NCBI GenBank assembly: GCA_020634495.1
Contig: JACKBR010000002.1
Location: 234,766 to 298,765 of the forward strand
DNA length: 64,000 nt
Direction: 5' to 3'
Source of the DNA: Ardenticatenaceae bacterium
Lineage (GTDB): Bacteria; Chloroflexota; Anaerolineae; Promineifilales; Promineifilaceae
A program made the position numbers and the translations under genes. The notes under the pieces are model-generated. The model searched no databases and was not told the origin of the DNA. It worked only from the letters and a program-made list of their open reading frames with translations. Of the stretch, positions 43,621 through 56,467 are shown piece by piece. The first letter of the stretch is position 1. Each line of letters opens with the position of its first letter.

Positions 43621-46600
43621 CGGTTCACCCCCACGGGTGTGGGGAATACCCCGTGCGCCAAGCACGCCAGTACGCGCAGCTACGGTTCACCCCCACGGGT
43701 GTGGGGAATACTAATGTCCACGCTTGTTCACTCATCATGCCGCCGGTTCACCCCCACGGGTGTGGGGAATACGTATAAAAACCTTTACGAAGGCGACCGC
43801 GTAACCGGTTCACCCCCACGGGTGTGGGGAATACAAAATTATTTGCTTCATTCGTTGGCAGCTCACCGGTTCACCCCCACGGGTGTGGGGAATACCCAAA
43901 AAAGCGGCTGTTGAATCTCGAATACCACGGTTCACCCCCACGGGTGTGGGGAATACGCTGATTGGCAATAGCGGTAGTGTGCGGGCTGGCGGTTCACCCC
44001 CACGGGTGTGGGGAATACGTATTCCCTGGCATAGGGAAGGCGTTAGCATCGGTTCACCCCCACGGGTGTGGGGAATACGCATCATGCCAGTAAGTGAGCG
44101 TGAGCGGAGTCGGTTCACCCCCACGGGTGTGGGGAATACGGTTCTGGCGCGACTTCACGGGCATCGAGGAACGGTTCACCCCCACGGGTGTGGGGAATAC
44201 GTGTAACACTCTGTATACTGGTAGCATGAATACGGTTCACCCCCACGGGTGTGGGGAATACGCAGTAGCCAACTTGATTGTTTGTGTCATTGTCGGTTCA
44301 CCCCCACGGGTGTGGGGAATACCCTGTTTATATTGCGCCCAATCAAGGGGGAAATCGGTTCACCCCCACGGGTGTGGGGAATACGTTTTTTATTTGGTTG
44401 TAAAGCATTGCACACCCGGTTCACCCCCACGGGTGTGGGGAATACTACTCTCACAGGGTTTGCGTAAATTCAATGGACGGTTCACCCCCACGGGTGTGGG
44501 GAATACTCTCCTCCTGCAAAGTTGCCATTATCGCAAGACGGTTCACCCCCACGGGTGTGGGGAATACGTGATTTGGCGCACGCCGCGTAACCGCCATTGC
44601 GGTTCACCCCCACGGGTGTGGGGAATACTTCTGGTAGCGTAAACGTCATTCTGGTAGTTTCGGTTCACCCCCACGGGTGTGGGGAATACCAATAAGCAGC
44701 GACCCTATTACGGCCCGTTCACGGTTCACCCCCACGGGTGTGGGGAATACGCAGTCCGCAGCGGCAAAGTCAAGCCCCGGCACGGTTCACCCCCACGGGT
44801 GTGGGGAATACTCTTCGCCCAGCCCCGCCAAAATCGGCTCTATCGGTTCACCCCCACGGGTGTGGGGAATACACGGAGCTGGTTTATCATTACTGGGGGT
44901 CTCACGGTTCACCCCCACGGGTGTGGGGAATACGCACGACGGCCGTGCCGATTACGCGGCGGACGCGGTTCACCCCCACGGGTGTGGGGAATACAATAGT
45001 CAGCGTTTCCCCGGTTTCCATCTGGAACGGTTCACCCCCACGGGTGTGGGGAATACGCTAAAATTGCGGGATCAATTGCTTGCATGAGCGGTTCACCCCC
45101 ACGGGTGTGGGGAATACTGGTTGGCGTGCTGGTGGGTGATGGTGTCATACGGTTCACCCCCACGGGTGTGGGGAATACGCAAGTGGCGCGGTAAATATGA
45201 AAGCCATCGCCGGTTCACCCCCACGGGTGTGGGGAATACCCTAGCGGGATGGATCGGGATGAATACGTAGAACGGTTCACCCCCACGGGTGTGGGGAATA
45301 CGCCCAAAGCGATCCGAATACCCAAGCGGCCGTATCGGTTCACCCCCACGGGTGTGGGGAATACGCAGCACAAAATCATACTCGGCAGGAATCTGTTCGG
45401 TTCACCCCCACGGGTGTGGGGAATACATCCAAGCAACCGTCACCATCAACGGCCGTACCGGTTCACCCCCACGGGTGTGGGGAATACTGGCCACCGTCGG
45501 CACTTTGCCATTCCACCAGCCGGTTCACCCCCACGTGTGTGGGGAATACGTCTTGGGCCATTGCCTCAACTTTGAAGTTATGCGGTTCACCCCCACGGGT
45601 GTGGGGAATACGTCTTGGGCCATTGCCTCAACTTTGAAGTTATGCGGTTCACCCCCACGGGTGTGGGGAATACGTTGCCACCGGCTACCTCATTCAAGAC
45701 CAAACCGGTTCACCCCCACGGGTGTGGGGAATACGACATACCGAAGATCGTAGCTCAGGCGGGCAACGGTTCACCCCCACGGGTGTGGGGAATACGTGGT
45801 CTAAAATTCTGTTTAGCTACAGCATGTACGGTTCACCCCCACGGGTGTGGGGAATACGGTGTGGCGCATTGTTGCCAATGATGGCATTGCGGTTCACCCC
45901 CACGGGTGTGGGGAATACGCCTCAGTTTTGCAGGCGTTACACTTGCCGTCCGGTTCACCCCCACGGGTGTGGGGAATACTCATCCCCAATCAGGCAATCC
46001 ACCGGAATAGACGGTTCACCCCCACGGGTGTGGGGAATACACGGATTGGGCCAATCGGCACCATCTTTATTTCGGTTCACCCCCACGGGTGTGGGGAATA
46101 CTGCAAACGGAGTCGTTGACGGATGTGCAGCAGCGGTTCACCCCCACGGGTGTGGGGAATACTACGGCCGAATCTTCCAAAGCGATCACGGCGTCCGGTT
46201 CACCCCCACGGGTGTGGGGAATACGCCATCGCCTGCTGAAGCATCCCCCCATTTGGCGGTTCACCCCCACGGGTGTGGGGAATACGACTCGGCGCAGCTG
46301 GCGCGATTTGCCGCCACGCGGTTCACCCCCACGGGTGTGGGGAATACGCCTGCGGCATCGGCAGCGCCTTGCCCGTAAACGGTTCACCCCCACGGGTGTG
46401 GGGAATACATCGTAAAACAGCACGCTAAAATCCGCGCCTTCGGTTCACCCCCACGGGTGTGGGGAATACATCTTCTTCTTGGGCCAAACAACCCTGACCC
46501 TGCGGTTCACCCCCACGGGTGTGGGGAATACTTAAACTGCGGATTCTCGCGGAAGTTCTTCACCGGTTCACCCCCACGGGTGTGGGGAATACTCCGGTGG

Positions 46601-49600
46601 CGATCTATGTGCAGCCGTTGACGCCGGTTCACCCCCACGGGTGTGGGGAATACAATGAGGCCGCAGACGGCCGTGAAGGTATCAATCGGTTCACCCCCAC
46701 GGGTGTGGGGAATACGAACGGCCGTACTTCACAGAGACCCGCCCCAACGGTTCACCCCCACGGGTGTGGGGAATACGTTTTTGAAACTGCTTGGTTTCAT
46801 GCGGCTTGCGGTTCACCCCCACGGGTGTGGGGAATACGCTGAACTTTTTCCAATCGGCATCTTTTTGGTTCGGTTCACCCCCACGGGTGTGGGGAATACC
46901 CCATCATCGTAATGGAAAAGCCGTTCAGCAACGGTTCACCCCCACGGGTGTGGGGAATACTTCTTCAAATGTAACAAACGGGTTGCTCAATTGCGGTTCA
47001 CCCCCACGGGTGTGGGGAATACTCGCCACGATCAACCCTATATTAAATACAGACCGGTTCACCCCCACGGGTGTGGGGAATACGATTTGGTATTGCAAGC
47101 GCTACGGCCGTAGCGCGGTTCACCCCCACGGGTGTGGGGAATACGAGCGCCGTCCTCTTTGATGAGTTGGCTCAAATCGGTTCACCCCCACGGGTGTGGG
47201 GAATACCTAATTCGCTGTTTAATGTGGTGCCTACGGCCGCGGTTCACCCCCACGGGTGTGGGGAATACGGGCAGAACTTCGTCGGAAGTTCGCCCCACCG
47301 CCGGTTCACCCCCACGGGTGTGGGGAATACTTCATTCAGATGCAAATGCTGTTCGTTGGGCACGGTTCACCCCCACGGGTGTGGGGAATACGCATGAACC
47401 TCATGATATGTTTCTCTACGGCCGCGGTTCACCCCCACGGGTGTGGGGAATACCCAGGTAAATATCTTTACTCATGAACTCAACGCGGTTCACCCCCACG
47501 GGTGTGGGGAATACGCGACAATCACAATCTGATTATCATTTGCCAAAGCGGTTCACCCCCACGGGTGTGGGAAATACTCATTATGCCTCTTCAAAGGTCA
47601 AGTAATAATCGGTTCACCCCCACGGGTGTGGGGAATACGCGTGGCTTCCGGCACCCAAGCCGCGATCCACTGCGGTTCACCCCCACGGGTGTGGGGAATA
47701 CGTTGGTGATGGTCAGCCGCCACTTTTTCAAATCGGTTCACCCCCACGGGTGTGGGGAATACACAATGTCCGAACCGCAATGTCCAGCACGGCCGCGGTT
47801 CACCCCCACGGGTGTGGGGAATACTAATGCATACGGCGCGGAGGCACTGAGCGCTTCGGTTCACCCCCACGGGTGTGGGGAATACGGCTGGTCTTTTTGA
47901 AGGATTAAAGGAGACATCGGTTCACCCCCACGGGTGTGGGGAATACGGCCGTTGCGTGGCGTAAAACTTCGTCATGCTCGGTTCACCCCCACGGGTGTGG
48001 GGAATACAACGGCCGTATCTCACCAATCGCCTCGCCCGTCGGTTCACCCCCACGGGTGTGGGGAATACACTAGGAATAACAAGCTGCTCAATTTGCCATG
48101 CGGTTCACCCCCACGGGTGTGGGGAATACCAACACCACGCAACTAGACAGCCCGCGCACCAGCGGTTCACCCCCACGGGTGTGGGGAATACACCTCATAC
48201 AGGCGCTGTATCTCCTCTTCAATCGGTTCACCCCCACGGGTGTGGGGAATACGGCGGGCGTGGCGATCCAGCTATCGGTAACACCGGTTCACCCCCACGG
48301 GTGTGGGGAATACGATGGCCTGGTTGTCATTAAGTATGGGACTTATCGGTTCACCCCCACGGGTGTGGGGAATACCCCGGCGCGATCGTTCACCCGATCA
48401 ACTGCACCGGTTCACCCCCACGGGTGTGGGGAATACGGCAGCAAACCAACTTATAAACTCAATAGGCACGGTTCACCCCCACGGGTGTGGGGAATACGCC
48501 GGGCATCTTAGCGTAACGGCACAAAAGAAACGGTTCACCCCCACGGGTGTGGGGAATACTTTCCAGCTCGATTCCTTTTCTTCGCTCTCGCCGGTTCACC
48601 CCCACGGGTGTGGGGAATACAAGCTCGACACGCTTTTTGCTGAATGGCTACACCGGTTCACCCCCACGGGTGTGGGGAATACGAAAGTCAAGCAATGGGG
48701 CAAGCGCAACGGTGACGGTTCACCCCCACGGGTGTGGGGAATACGTTGCAGAGTTCGGCGGGTTATCATCGGTTGCCGGTTCACCCCCACGGGTGTGGGG
48801 AATACTATGAGGCGGGGGTGATGGCAGATTTTGACGACGGTTCACCCCCACGGGTGTGGGGAATACACGGGCTGCGCAGAAAGCATTGGGAAGCCCTGCG
48901 GTTCACCCCCACGGGTGTGGGGAATACGCCCAGGCCGTTAGAACTGCGTACAATGCCAAACGGTTCACCCCCACGGGTGTGGGGAATACGCCGCGTCAAT
49001 GTCACCATTTGCCAACGTGTACGGTTCACCCCCACGGGTGTGGGGAATACTTACGGTGTCGCCTTCAAATTTCCAGCTCGATTCGGTTCACCCCCACGGG
49101 TGTGGGGAATACGTTCGGGCTTTTTCAGCCCGCCATATGAAATGCGGTTCACCCCCACGGGTGTGGGGAATACGCCGCGCCTGCCTCGGCATGGTCGAGC
49201 CGTCGCGGTTCACCCCCACGGGTGTGGGGAATACCAGCGCCTTCAATGATGATCCGGATGCGCCATTCGGTTCACCCCCACGGGTGTGGGGAATACTCAG
49301 AGATAGGCACCACGCGAACCTTGTCACCCGGTTCACCCCCACGGGTGTGGGGAATACCATCAGCACGTGGGCCAGCCGTACCAGCGCTTCCGGTTCACCC
49401 CCACGGGTGTGGGGAATACTCCCTGCACGTTGGTTGGCAAAACCGCCAGCAGGGTTCACCCCCACGGGTGTGGGGAATACGCGCAGATCATCGAGTATGA
49501 TGAGCACCGCTTCGGTTCACCCCCACGGGTGTGGGGAATACGGCCAGGGCGGAAGCGGCGGCGCTGCAAGATGACGGTTCACCCCCACGGGTGTGGGGAA

Positions 49601-52600
49601 TACACTCCAATTTGGAGTGGCTCAGCGGCTCAGGGCGGTTCACCCCCACGGGTGTGGGGAATACTTGCCCGTTCGCCCACAATTCGGTCAACATCTGCGG
49701 TTCACCCCCACGGGTGTGGGGAATACTCTAATCCCGCTGCCGTACCGTTCCTGCCCCCGCGGTTCACCCCCACGGGTGTGGGGAATACTCCATGCTCAAA
49801 AACCGCACGGCCGCAGGCACCGGTTCACCCCCACGGGTGTGGGGAATACCCTGTGGAAACATAAGGCGCGTGTTTGGCTTCCGGTTCACCCCCACGGGTG
49901 TGGGGAATACTTCAAAACCCTGCGATTCACTACTGCGATTAGGCGGTTCACCCCCACGGGTGTGGGGAATACGGCGAAGGAGCGGTGGAGTTGGACGCAT
50001 TGGAGGCGGTTCACCCCCACGGGTGTGGGGAATACCCAAGTGAATTTAGCCGAGATAGCGTTCCTGGCGGTTCACCCCCACGGGTGTGGGGAATACACGT
50101 CAGACAACGACTCCCCAACCGCGTCATTCGGTTCACCCCCACGGGTGTGGGGAATACGCCATGTGCTATCATCTGCGCATGTCTAAAAACCGGTTCACCC
50201 CCACGGGTGTGGGGAATACCCAACGCGCCGGGGGATAGATGGCAGTCGTACTGCGGTTCACCCCCACGGGTGTGGGGAATACGTACGGCCGTGTCTCCTC
50301 CTGCGCCTCAGTAGCGGTTCACCCCCACGGGTGTGGGGAATACTTCCTCCTCAGTGTATTGATGAGCTACACGTTCGGTTCACCCCCACGGGTGTGGGGA
50401 ATACTAAAACCGTCATCGTCGTTGAAACCAATGGCTCGGTTCACCCCCACGGGTGTGGGGAATACATCGAAGGTGGCAGCACTGCAAGTGGGCACGCCGG
50501 TTCACCCCCACGGGTGTGGGGAATACAAAAGCACCGCCCCCATGCGCCGAGAGCAGTGCGGTTCACCCCCACGGGTGTGGGGAATACAGAATGCGCCCTC
50601 TATCAGTTGGGTGATGTCCCGGTTCACCCCCACGGGTGTGGGGAATACCTGTTCGTAATTGCCATTGTTGCCCTTGACAATCGGTTCACCCCCACGGGTG
50701 TGGGGAATACTACACGGCACCTTTATGCTGACTGACGCGCAGCGGTTCACCCCCACGGGTGTGGGGAATACCCACAATTCCGTCAATCCTCTCCCGGCTC
50801 TTCTCCGGTTCACCCCCACGGGTGTGGGGAATACTGGGTCATGTTTAACGATGACAGACAAAACGCCGGTTCACCCCCACGGGTGTGGGGAATACGTCGC
50901 ATCGGCATACTGCCCCGTTAGCGTTGCGGTTCACCCCCACGGGTGTGGGGAATACAACGCGACTGGGCATCCCTTGGGCAATCTACCACGGTTCACCCCC
51001 ACGGGTGTGGGGAATACTTCTAGTGGCTTCACTGGTGGTGGCGGCTGGCCGGTTCACCCCCACGGGTGTGGGGAATACTTTCTCGCCCCCCTTTCCTGCC
51101 CCCTCACCCGCGGTTCACCCCCACGGGTGTGGGGAATACGCTCACTTGCAACAGTTGAGTTACACAACCAGTCGGTTCACCCCCACGGGTGTGGGGAATA
51201 CGCTATGATGTCCAGCATATCAGCGCCTGGCATCGGTTCACCCCCACGGGTGTGGGGAATACGATGTTCACCCACGCCAACCCTGACCGCCGTCAGCGGT
51301 TCACCCCCACGGGTGTGGGGAATACCCAAGCAAAGCACGGGCGCACAGCTCCTGTATCGGTTCACCCCCACGGGTGTGGGGAATACCGGTTCTGGTGCCG
51401 TTGCTGCATCTGGTGTAACGGTTCACCCCCACGGGTGTGGGGAATACGGGTCATTGGCCCCGCGAGTCATCTGGCTCAGCGGTTCACCCCCACGGGTGTG
51501 GGGAATACGACGAGTACCCCGGTGATTTTCCCATTCTAGACGGTTCACCCCCACGGGTGTGGGGAATACTCCAATGGCGTTTGGCTTTTGGGTTGCTAAA
51601 TTGGTTCACCCCCACGGGTGTGGGGAATACTTTTTGATGGCAACTCAGTATAAATTTTATGGCGGTTCACCCCCACGGGTGTGGGGAATACGTGCGTATG
51701 CGCCATCACACCAATGTCAAAGTGCGGTTCACCCCCACGGGTGTGGGGAATACAATTGCGCAGGTGTTCTATCCGCGCCTGCTCTGCGGTTCACCCCCAC
51801 GGGTGTGGGGAATACGGGGTCTATGTGGTTAACTTCCAGATTGCCAGCGGTTCACCCCCACGGGTGTGGGGAATACGCATGCCGTGAAAAGCCTTGACCT
51901 GAATTATGAAGGGTTCACCCCCACGGGTGTGGGGAATACGGTACACATTTGCAAACAGTACCATTCTGAATACGGTTCACCCCCACGGGTGTGGGGAATA
52001 CCCAAGAAAATTTTGGTAAAAAACCTTCACGTACGGTTCACCCCCACGGGTGTGGGGAATACGGCATAATGCCGTATCTATGCTGGCGTTTCTACGGTTC
52101 ACCCCCACGGGTGTGGGGAATACTACTGCCCAATACCATCTGCTGTCTAGGAACTGCGGTTCACCCCCACGGGTGTGGGGAATACTCCATACCGACCCCT
52201 TAATTTCGCGGCTGGTGCGGTTCACCCCCACGGGTGTGGGGAATACCAGGCCGCGCCCACGCCTGGCGGCCTGGCTAACCGGTTCACCCCCACGGGTGTG
52301 GGGAATACGAATAGCAACCCCAGCACGCCGCGCCGCCATCCGGTTCACCCCCACGGGTGTGGGGAATACGATGCGCCCGGCACGTTGGGCATTGCGAATA
52401 ATCGGTTCACCCCCACGGGTGTGGGGAATACTCACGGTTTGCGCTTTGTGTTGGATGGCGTGACGGTTCACCCCCACGGGTGTGGGGAATACTTCCGTTT
52501 TAGACATGATAATCACCTCTTCAACGGTTCACCCCCACGGGTGTGGGGAATACCCCACATACTTCCCAACAAGCGTCCCGTCTGGCGGTTCACCCCCACG

Positions 52601-55063
52601 GGTGTGGGGAATACCTTCTTGCCCGTTTCCTGCGCCAGGCCGATGCCGGTTCACCCCCACGGGTGTGGGGAATACCGTCGTTTCTGGCGGGTGAAGGCGT
52701 CAACCACCGGTTCACCCCCACGGGTGTGGGGAATACCGTTGGGTCCATTTTGTAACCCACCCCATTACACGGTTCACCCCCACGGGTGTGGGGAATACTT
52801 GCGCAACGGCCGTTTCTAGCGCACTCCATGCGGTTCACCCCCACGGGTGTGGGGAATACCTGGCTCAGGCTCAAGCGTAGATCGCCTACGGCGGTTCACC
52901 CCCACGGGTGTGGGGAATACTTAAGCAGTGGGGGGAATGGGCACCCGATTGCCGGTTCACCCCCACGGGTGTGGGGAATACTTTTCACGTTCGTTTTGCT
53001 CATTTTAATACCGCGGTTCACCCCCACGGGTGTGGGGAATACTGAAGCCACCGAAGGCGTATTGCCGCTCACGACGGTTCACCCCCACGGGTGTGGGGAA
53101 TACGCATACGTCAGGTTGCTGTCTTCGCTCATCAGCGGTTCACCCCCACGGGTGTGGGGAATACGCATATTATCATTGACCACCTTAACGGCTTCTCGGT
53201 TCACCCCCACGGGTGTGGGGAATACGTTATGTATGCCAGTGATGCAGATGGCAATCCCGGTTCACCCCCACGGGTGTGGGGAATACTCTTGACCATACTC
53301 CCAATAATACAGCCACAACGGTTCACCCCCACGGGTGTGGGGAATACTATGAGGTGGAAAACGGCGGGAAACTGCTGACCGGTTCACCCCCACGGGTGTG
53401 GGGAATACGCTTTGGGTGAGGATTGTGGTGCGGCTGTTTACGGTTCACCCCCACGGGTGTGGGGAATACTCGAGGCGTCTCCCATAATCTTGAGGATGTT
53501 ATCGGTTCACCCCCACGGGTGTGGGGAATACCCCCATGCGGTTGGCGTACAGCAGTTGTTTTTCGGTTCACCCCCACGGGTGTGGGGAATACTGCCCCTG
53601 GTAGCGACCGGTGATGGCATACCCCGGTTCACCCCCACGGGTGTGGGGAATACTACTCACGCCAGGAGGCGTAGTTCTTGGGCAGCGGTTCACCCCCACG
53701 GGTGTGGGGAATACGTGGAGCTGGTGAGCGCGACCTGTTTCGTCTAGGCGGTTCACCCCCACGGGTGTGGGGAATACGCATGTCCTCGGTGATGGATGCA
53801 GACGACACGTACGGTTCACCCCCACGGGTGTGGGGAATACTTTTTTGTTGCCCGTAATCGGGTAAAATACAACGGTTCACCCCCACGGGTGTGGGGAATA
53901 CAATCCTTTAGCATCTGCAATTTTGTCAACAAATCGGTTCACCCCCACGGGTGTGGGGAATACATACCAAACACCACCACCAAAACACAGTATGGCGGTT
54001 CACCCCCACGGGTGTGGGGAATACGAGTTTGGCCATTTGTTGCGCTAATTGCGTGTCCGGTTCACCCCCACGGGTGTGGGGAATACATCAAAGGTGATGG
54101 GGAAGGCGCGGCGGGTGGCGGTTCACCCCCACGGGTGTGGGGAATACTGCAATGCTGGCAATATCGTTGATCAGCGTGGCGGTTCACCCCCACGGGTGTG
54201 GGGAATACGCTTTGCCTACATCTTCCTGAGCGGCAACACCGGTTCACCCCCACGGGTGTGGGGAATACGCTCACTCAGCTGCTCAGGCGTGCGCTGCTCA
54301 CGGTTCACCCCCACGGGTGTGGGGAATACTATGAGGAAAACAGTACCAGCATTCCGGCCACCGGTTCACCCCCACGGGTGTGGGGAATACCCTCAACGGC
54401 GCGTCGGGGATTCTGGGTGTTGCGGTTCACCCCCACGGGTGTGGGGAATACCATTTGCCCCGACCTATCCTCAGATCAACGACCGGTTCACCCCCACGGG
54501 TGTGGGGAATACCTTTAATGCCGCCGTTGTCGTCAAACGCCCACTCGGTTCACCCCCACGGGTGTGGGGAATACATTCGCCGTTGTTGCGCCACTTGCCC
54601 GCAACACGGTTCACCCCCACGGGTGTGGGGAATACCCTGTTTAGCGCGGCCAGCATTGAGCGCCCCGACGGTTCACCCCCACGGGTGTGGGGAATACGCA
54701 CCATATGGACTCACTTTTTAATTTCCCCCCGGTTCACCCCCACGGGTGTGGGGAATACGCCGACAGTTTCAGGACAAAACCCTCGCTCATCGGTTCACCC
54801 CCACGGGTGTGGGGAATACGCCGGTCTGATGAGTGCAAGCACGCGCTGCGGCGGTTCACCCCCACGGGTGTGGGGAATACGAAAAATCACCACTCATCCA
54901 TACTGCGTTCATCGGTTCACCCCCACGGGTGTGGGGAATACTTGGCGCGTGGCCTCGGCTGCTTGCCGCTCGGCGGTTCACCCCCACGGGTGTGGGGAAT
55001 ACAGCCGCGTTTCCCGCTCCCGCCACAGATACTTCGGTTCACCCCCACGGGTGTGGGGAATAC
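43621..55063 (-). CRISPR. Type I-E CRISPR array, about 188 repeats
   Basis: 29-bp repeat that on the plus strand begins CGGTTCACCCCC and ends GTGTGGGGAATAC, starting at 43621 and ending at 55063, period about 61 (spacers 31-33). First-to-last repeat distance of 11,414 bases gives about 187 spacers. The complement begins GTATTCCCCACACC and ends GGTGAACCG, the I-E orientation, so the array is transcribed leftward and the newest spacers are at the right beside cas2. Repeats are almost all identical. Variants seen: G to T at 45521-45549, G to A at 47549-47577, and a changed first base at 49452, 51602 and 51911. One spacer is duplicated (45550-45582 and 45612-45644). Confidence 0.98.
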
Positions 55064-55127
55064 CCTTCAATAGGATACAGTATCATATTTGGTTGTGTTG
55101 ATTCTTGCAAGCGGCAGATATAGCGGT
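55064..55127 (-). promoter_or_regulatory. CRISPR leader
   Basis: 64 bases between the last repeat and the cas2 stop, fairly AT-rich, with a perfect palindrome GATACAGTATC at 55074-55084. By position it should contain the array promoter and integration anchor for Cas1-Cas2. It is short compared with leaders of about 100-300 bases, so part may lie inside cas2. Confidence 0.7.
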
Positions 55128-55460
55128 TTAGGCCAGGTTTTTCAACCGCTTCTTGATGACACTTCCACGGACTTTGGCGTCCAGATCGTGAGGGATTTGA
55201 ATAAGCTGTAAACCTTCCAGCTCTACAATTTGGCGACTGGTATCACCCATCATGCGCATCTGGAAGCGCTGCTCGTTGTTGGTGGACCAGGCTTGCAAGA
55301 CACCGCCAGCCGCGGCGCTTTTGCTGCATTTTTCCCAGAGCTTTTCGCGAACCATGGCTGACACGTGGCCAATGAAGACGCCGGTGCGTGGCTCGATGAG
55401 CCAGCGGCTGAGTTCGCCGCGCAGACCGGTGGGCACTTTTTCAAGAATCATGATGATCAT
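55128..55460 (-). CDS. cas2: CRISPR-associated protein Cas2, type I-E
   Basis: 110 residues from ATG 55460 with AGGGGG five bases upstream (the longer frame lacks family sequence). The start MIIMILEKVPTGLRGELSRW and the continuation EPRTGVFIGHVSAMVREKLW are typical of the I-E (CasE/Cse3-linked) Cas2. The C-terminal tail after QIPHDLDAK is slightly longer than in E. coli. With Cas1 it forms the spacer integrase. The start overlaps the cas1 end by 20 bases. It is the last gene before the leader. Confidence 0.95.
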   Translation of the reverse strand: MIIMILEKVPTGLRGELSRWLIEPRTGVFIGHVSAMVREKLWEKCSKSAAAGGVLQAWSTNNEQRFQMRMMGDTSRQIVELEGLQLIQIPHDLDAKVRGSVIKKRLKNLA

Positions 55461-56385
55461 CTTGACCCCCTTCTTTGCCTTCAATCCGACCCCAATACTC
55501 GGTGGGTAAGGCGGGATCGGCATCTACATCGCCATCGGCTTCGATGGTGGGAATATCGGCCGTTTCTTGCAGATCGAGCAGTTCGTCGATGTCCGGCAGG
55601 ATTCGCTGCAGGAGTTTACTTTCTTTGAACTTTTCACGACAGGCGGCGCGCACGCGGCTCTCGACTTTTTCTTCGGATTCGGCGACGGCGGCAAAGGCGA
55701 GGGGAATGGTGATGTCAGCTTTGTACAGATCGGCCACGTCGTAGACGAAGGAGAGCTGCTTGCCGGTGTGGATGAAGCCGAGGCCTGGCGAGTAGCCGCC
55801 GGAGACGATGGCAGCGTGGCAGAGGCCGTTGAGCAGAGCATTGGCGGCGGAGAGGGCGCGATTGATGGGATCGGTGCTGCCCCAACTGCCGCGATCGTAT
55901 TTACGGCCGTTCCAGGGAACGTTGTAATCGCGGCTGGCCTGGGCATACGCTTCACGGACGCGCACGCCTTCTTTGCCGCGTATCTGGTTGAGGTTGAGGG
56001 TGGCTGACAGTTCGTAGTTAAAGCGGTGGCGGTACATGTTGATGACAACCTGCTGCCGCAGTTGGGGCTGACTGACGAGTTCGGCCTGGCGCAGCAGGCG
56101 GCGGCCTTTGCGGGTTTCGCCGATCCCCTGGGCGTAAAAGCGGGTGGCGTCTTCGCCGGTCCATAGGATAGTGCAGCCGCTGCGGGCCAGGGTGTTGATG
56201 GCGGCATGGGTGATGGAGGTGCCTGGCCCCAGCATAAGGACGGAGAGGTTGGCGATGGGGATGAGGGTACGGCCGTCTTTTTGCACGTATTCTACGGCCT
56301 GCTGTTTTTTGTCCAGCATGGCATGTTCGACGTAGAGGTAGCTGAGTGAGTCTCGTAATTTGGGGAGTTCGTGTAAATCTTGCAT
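55441..56385 (-). CDS. cas1: CRISPR-associated endonuclease Cas1, type I-E
   Basis: 314 residues, ATG 56385 behind GGAGC. The N-terminal beta domain begins LPKLRDSLSYLYVEHAML. Metal ligands are visible: Glu in QIRGKEGVRVREAY, His in GFIHTGKQLSF, and Asp in VYDVADLYKAD. The tail (residues 270-314) is acidic, ending DDHHDS. It catalyses spacer integration with Cas2. Gene order and overlap with cas2 are canonical for I-E. All motifs are intact, consistent with an active, very large array. Confidence 0.97.
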   Translation of the reverse strand: MQDLHELPKLRDSLSYLYVEHAMLDKKQQAVEYVQKDGRTLIPIANLSVLMLGPGTSITHAAINTLARSGCTILWTGEDATRFYAQGIGETRKGRRLLRQAELVSQPQLRQQVVINMYRHRFNYELSATLNLNQIRGKEGVRVREAYAQASRDYNVPWNGRKYDRGSWGSTDPINRALSAANALLNGLCHAAIVSGGYSPGLGFIHTGKQLSFVYDVADLYKADITIPLAFAAVAESEEKVESRVRAACREKFKESKLLQRILPDIDELLDLQETADIPTIEADGDVDADPALPTEYWGRIEGKEGGQDDHHDS

Positions 56386-56467
56386 GGTTTGCTCCGTAAT
56401 CGGTAATCCGTTTTCTGGAATCGGTTATGTGATGAACCTGATATTTGGTTGTTAAGGTGCGGTTGTG

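Noticed and set aside
43576..55123. Dozens of open frames of 60-350 codons on both strands with GSPPRVWGI, FTPTGVGNT, VHPHGCGEY or IPHTRGGEP repeats
   Set aside because: They are translations of the CRISPR repeat in different frames; the 61-base period shifts frame at each unit. They are not proteins.
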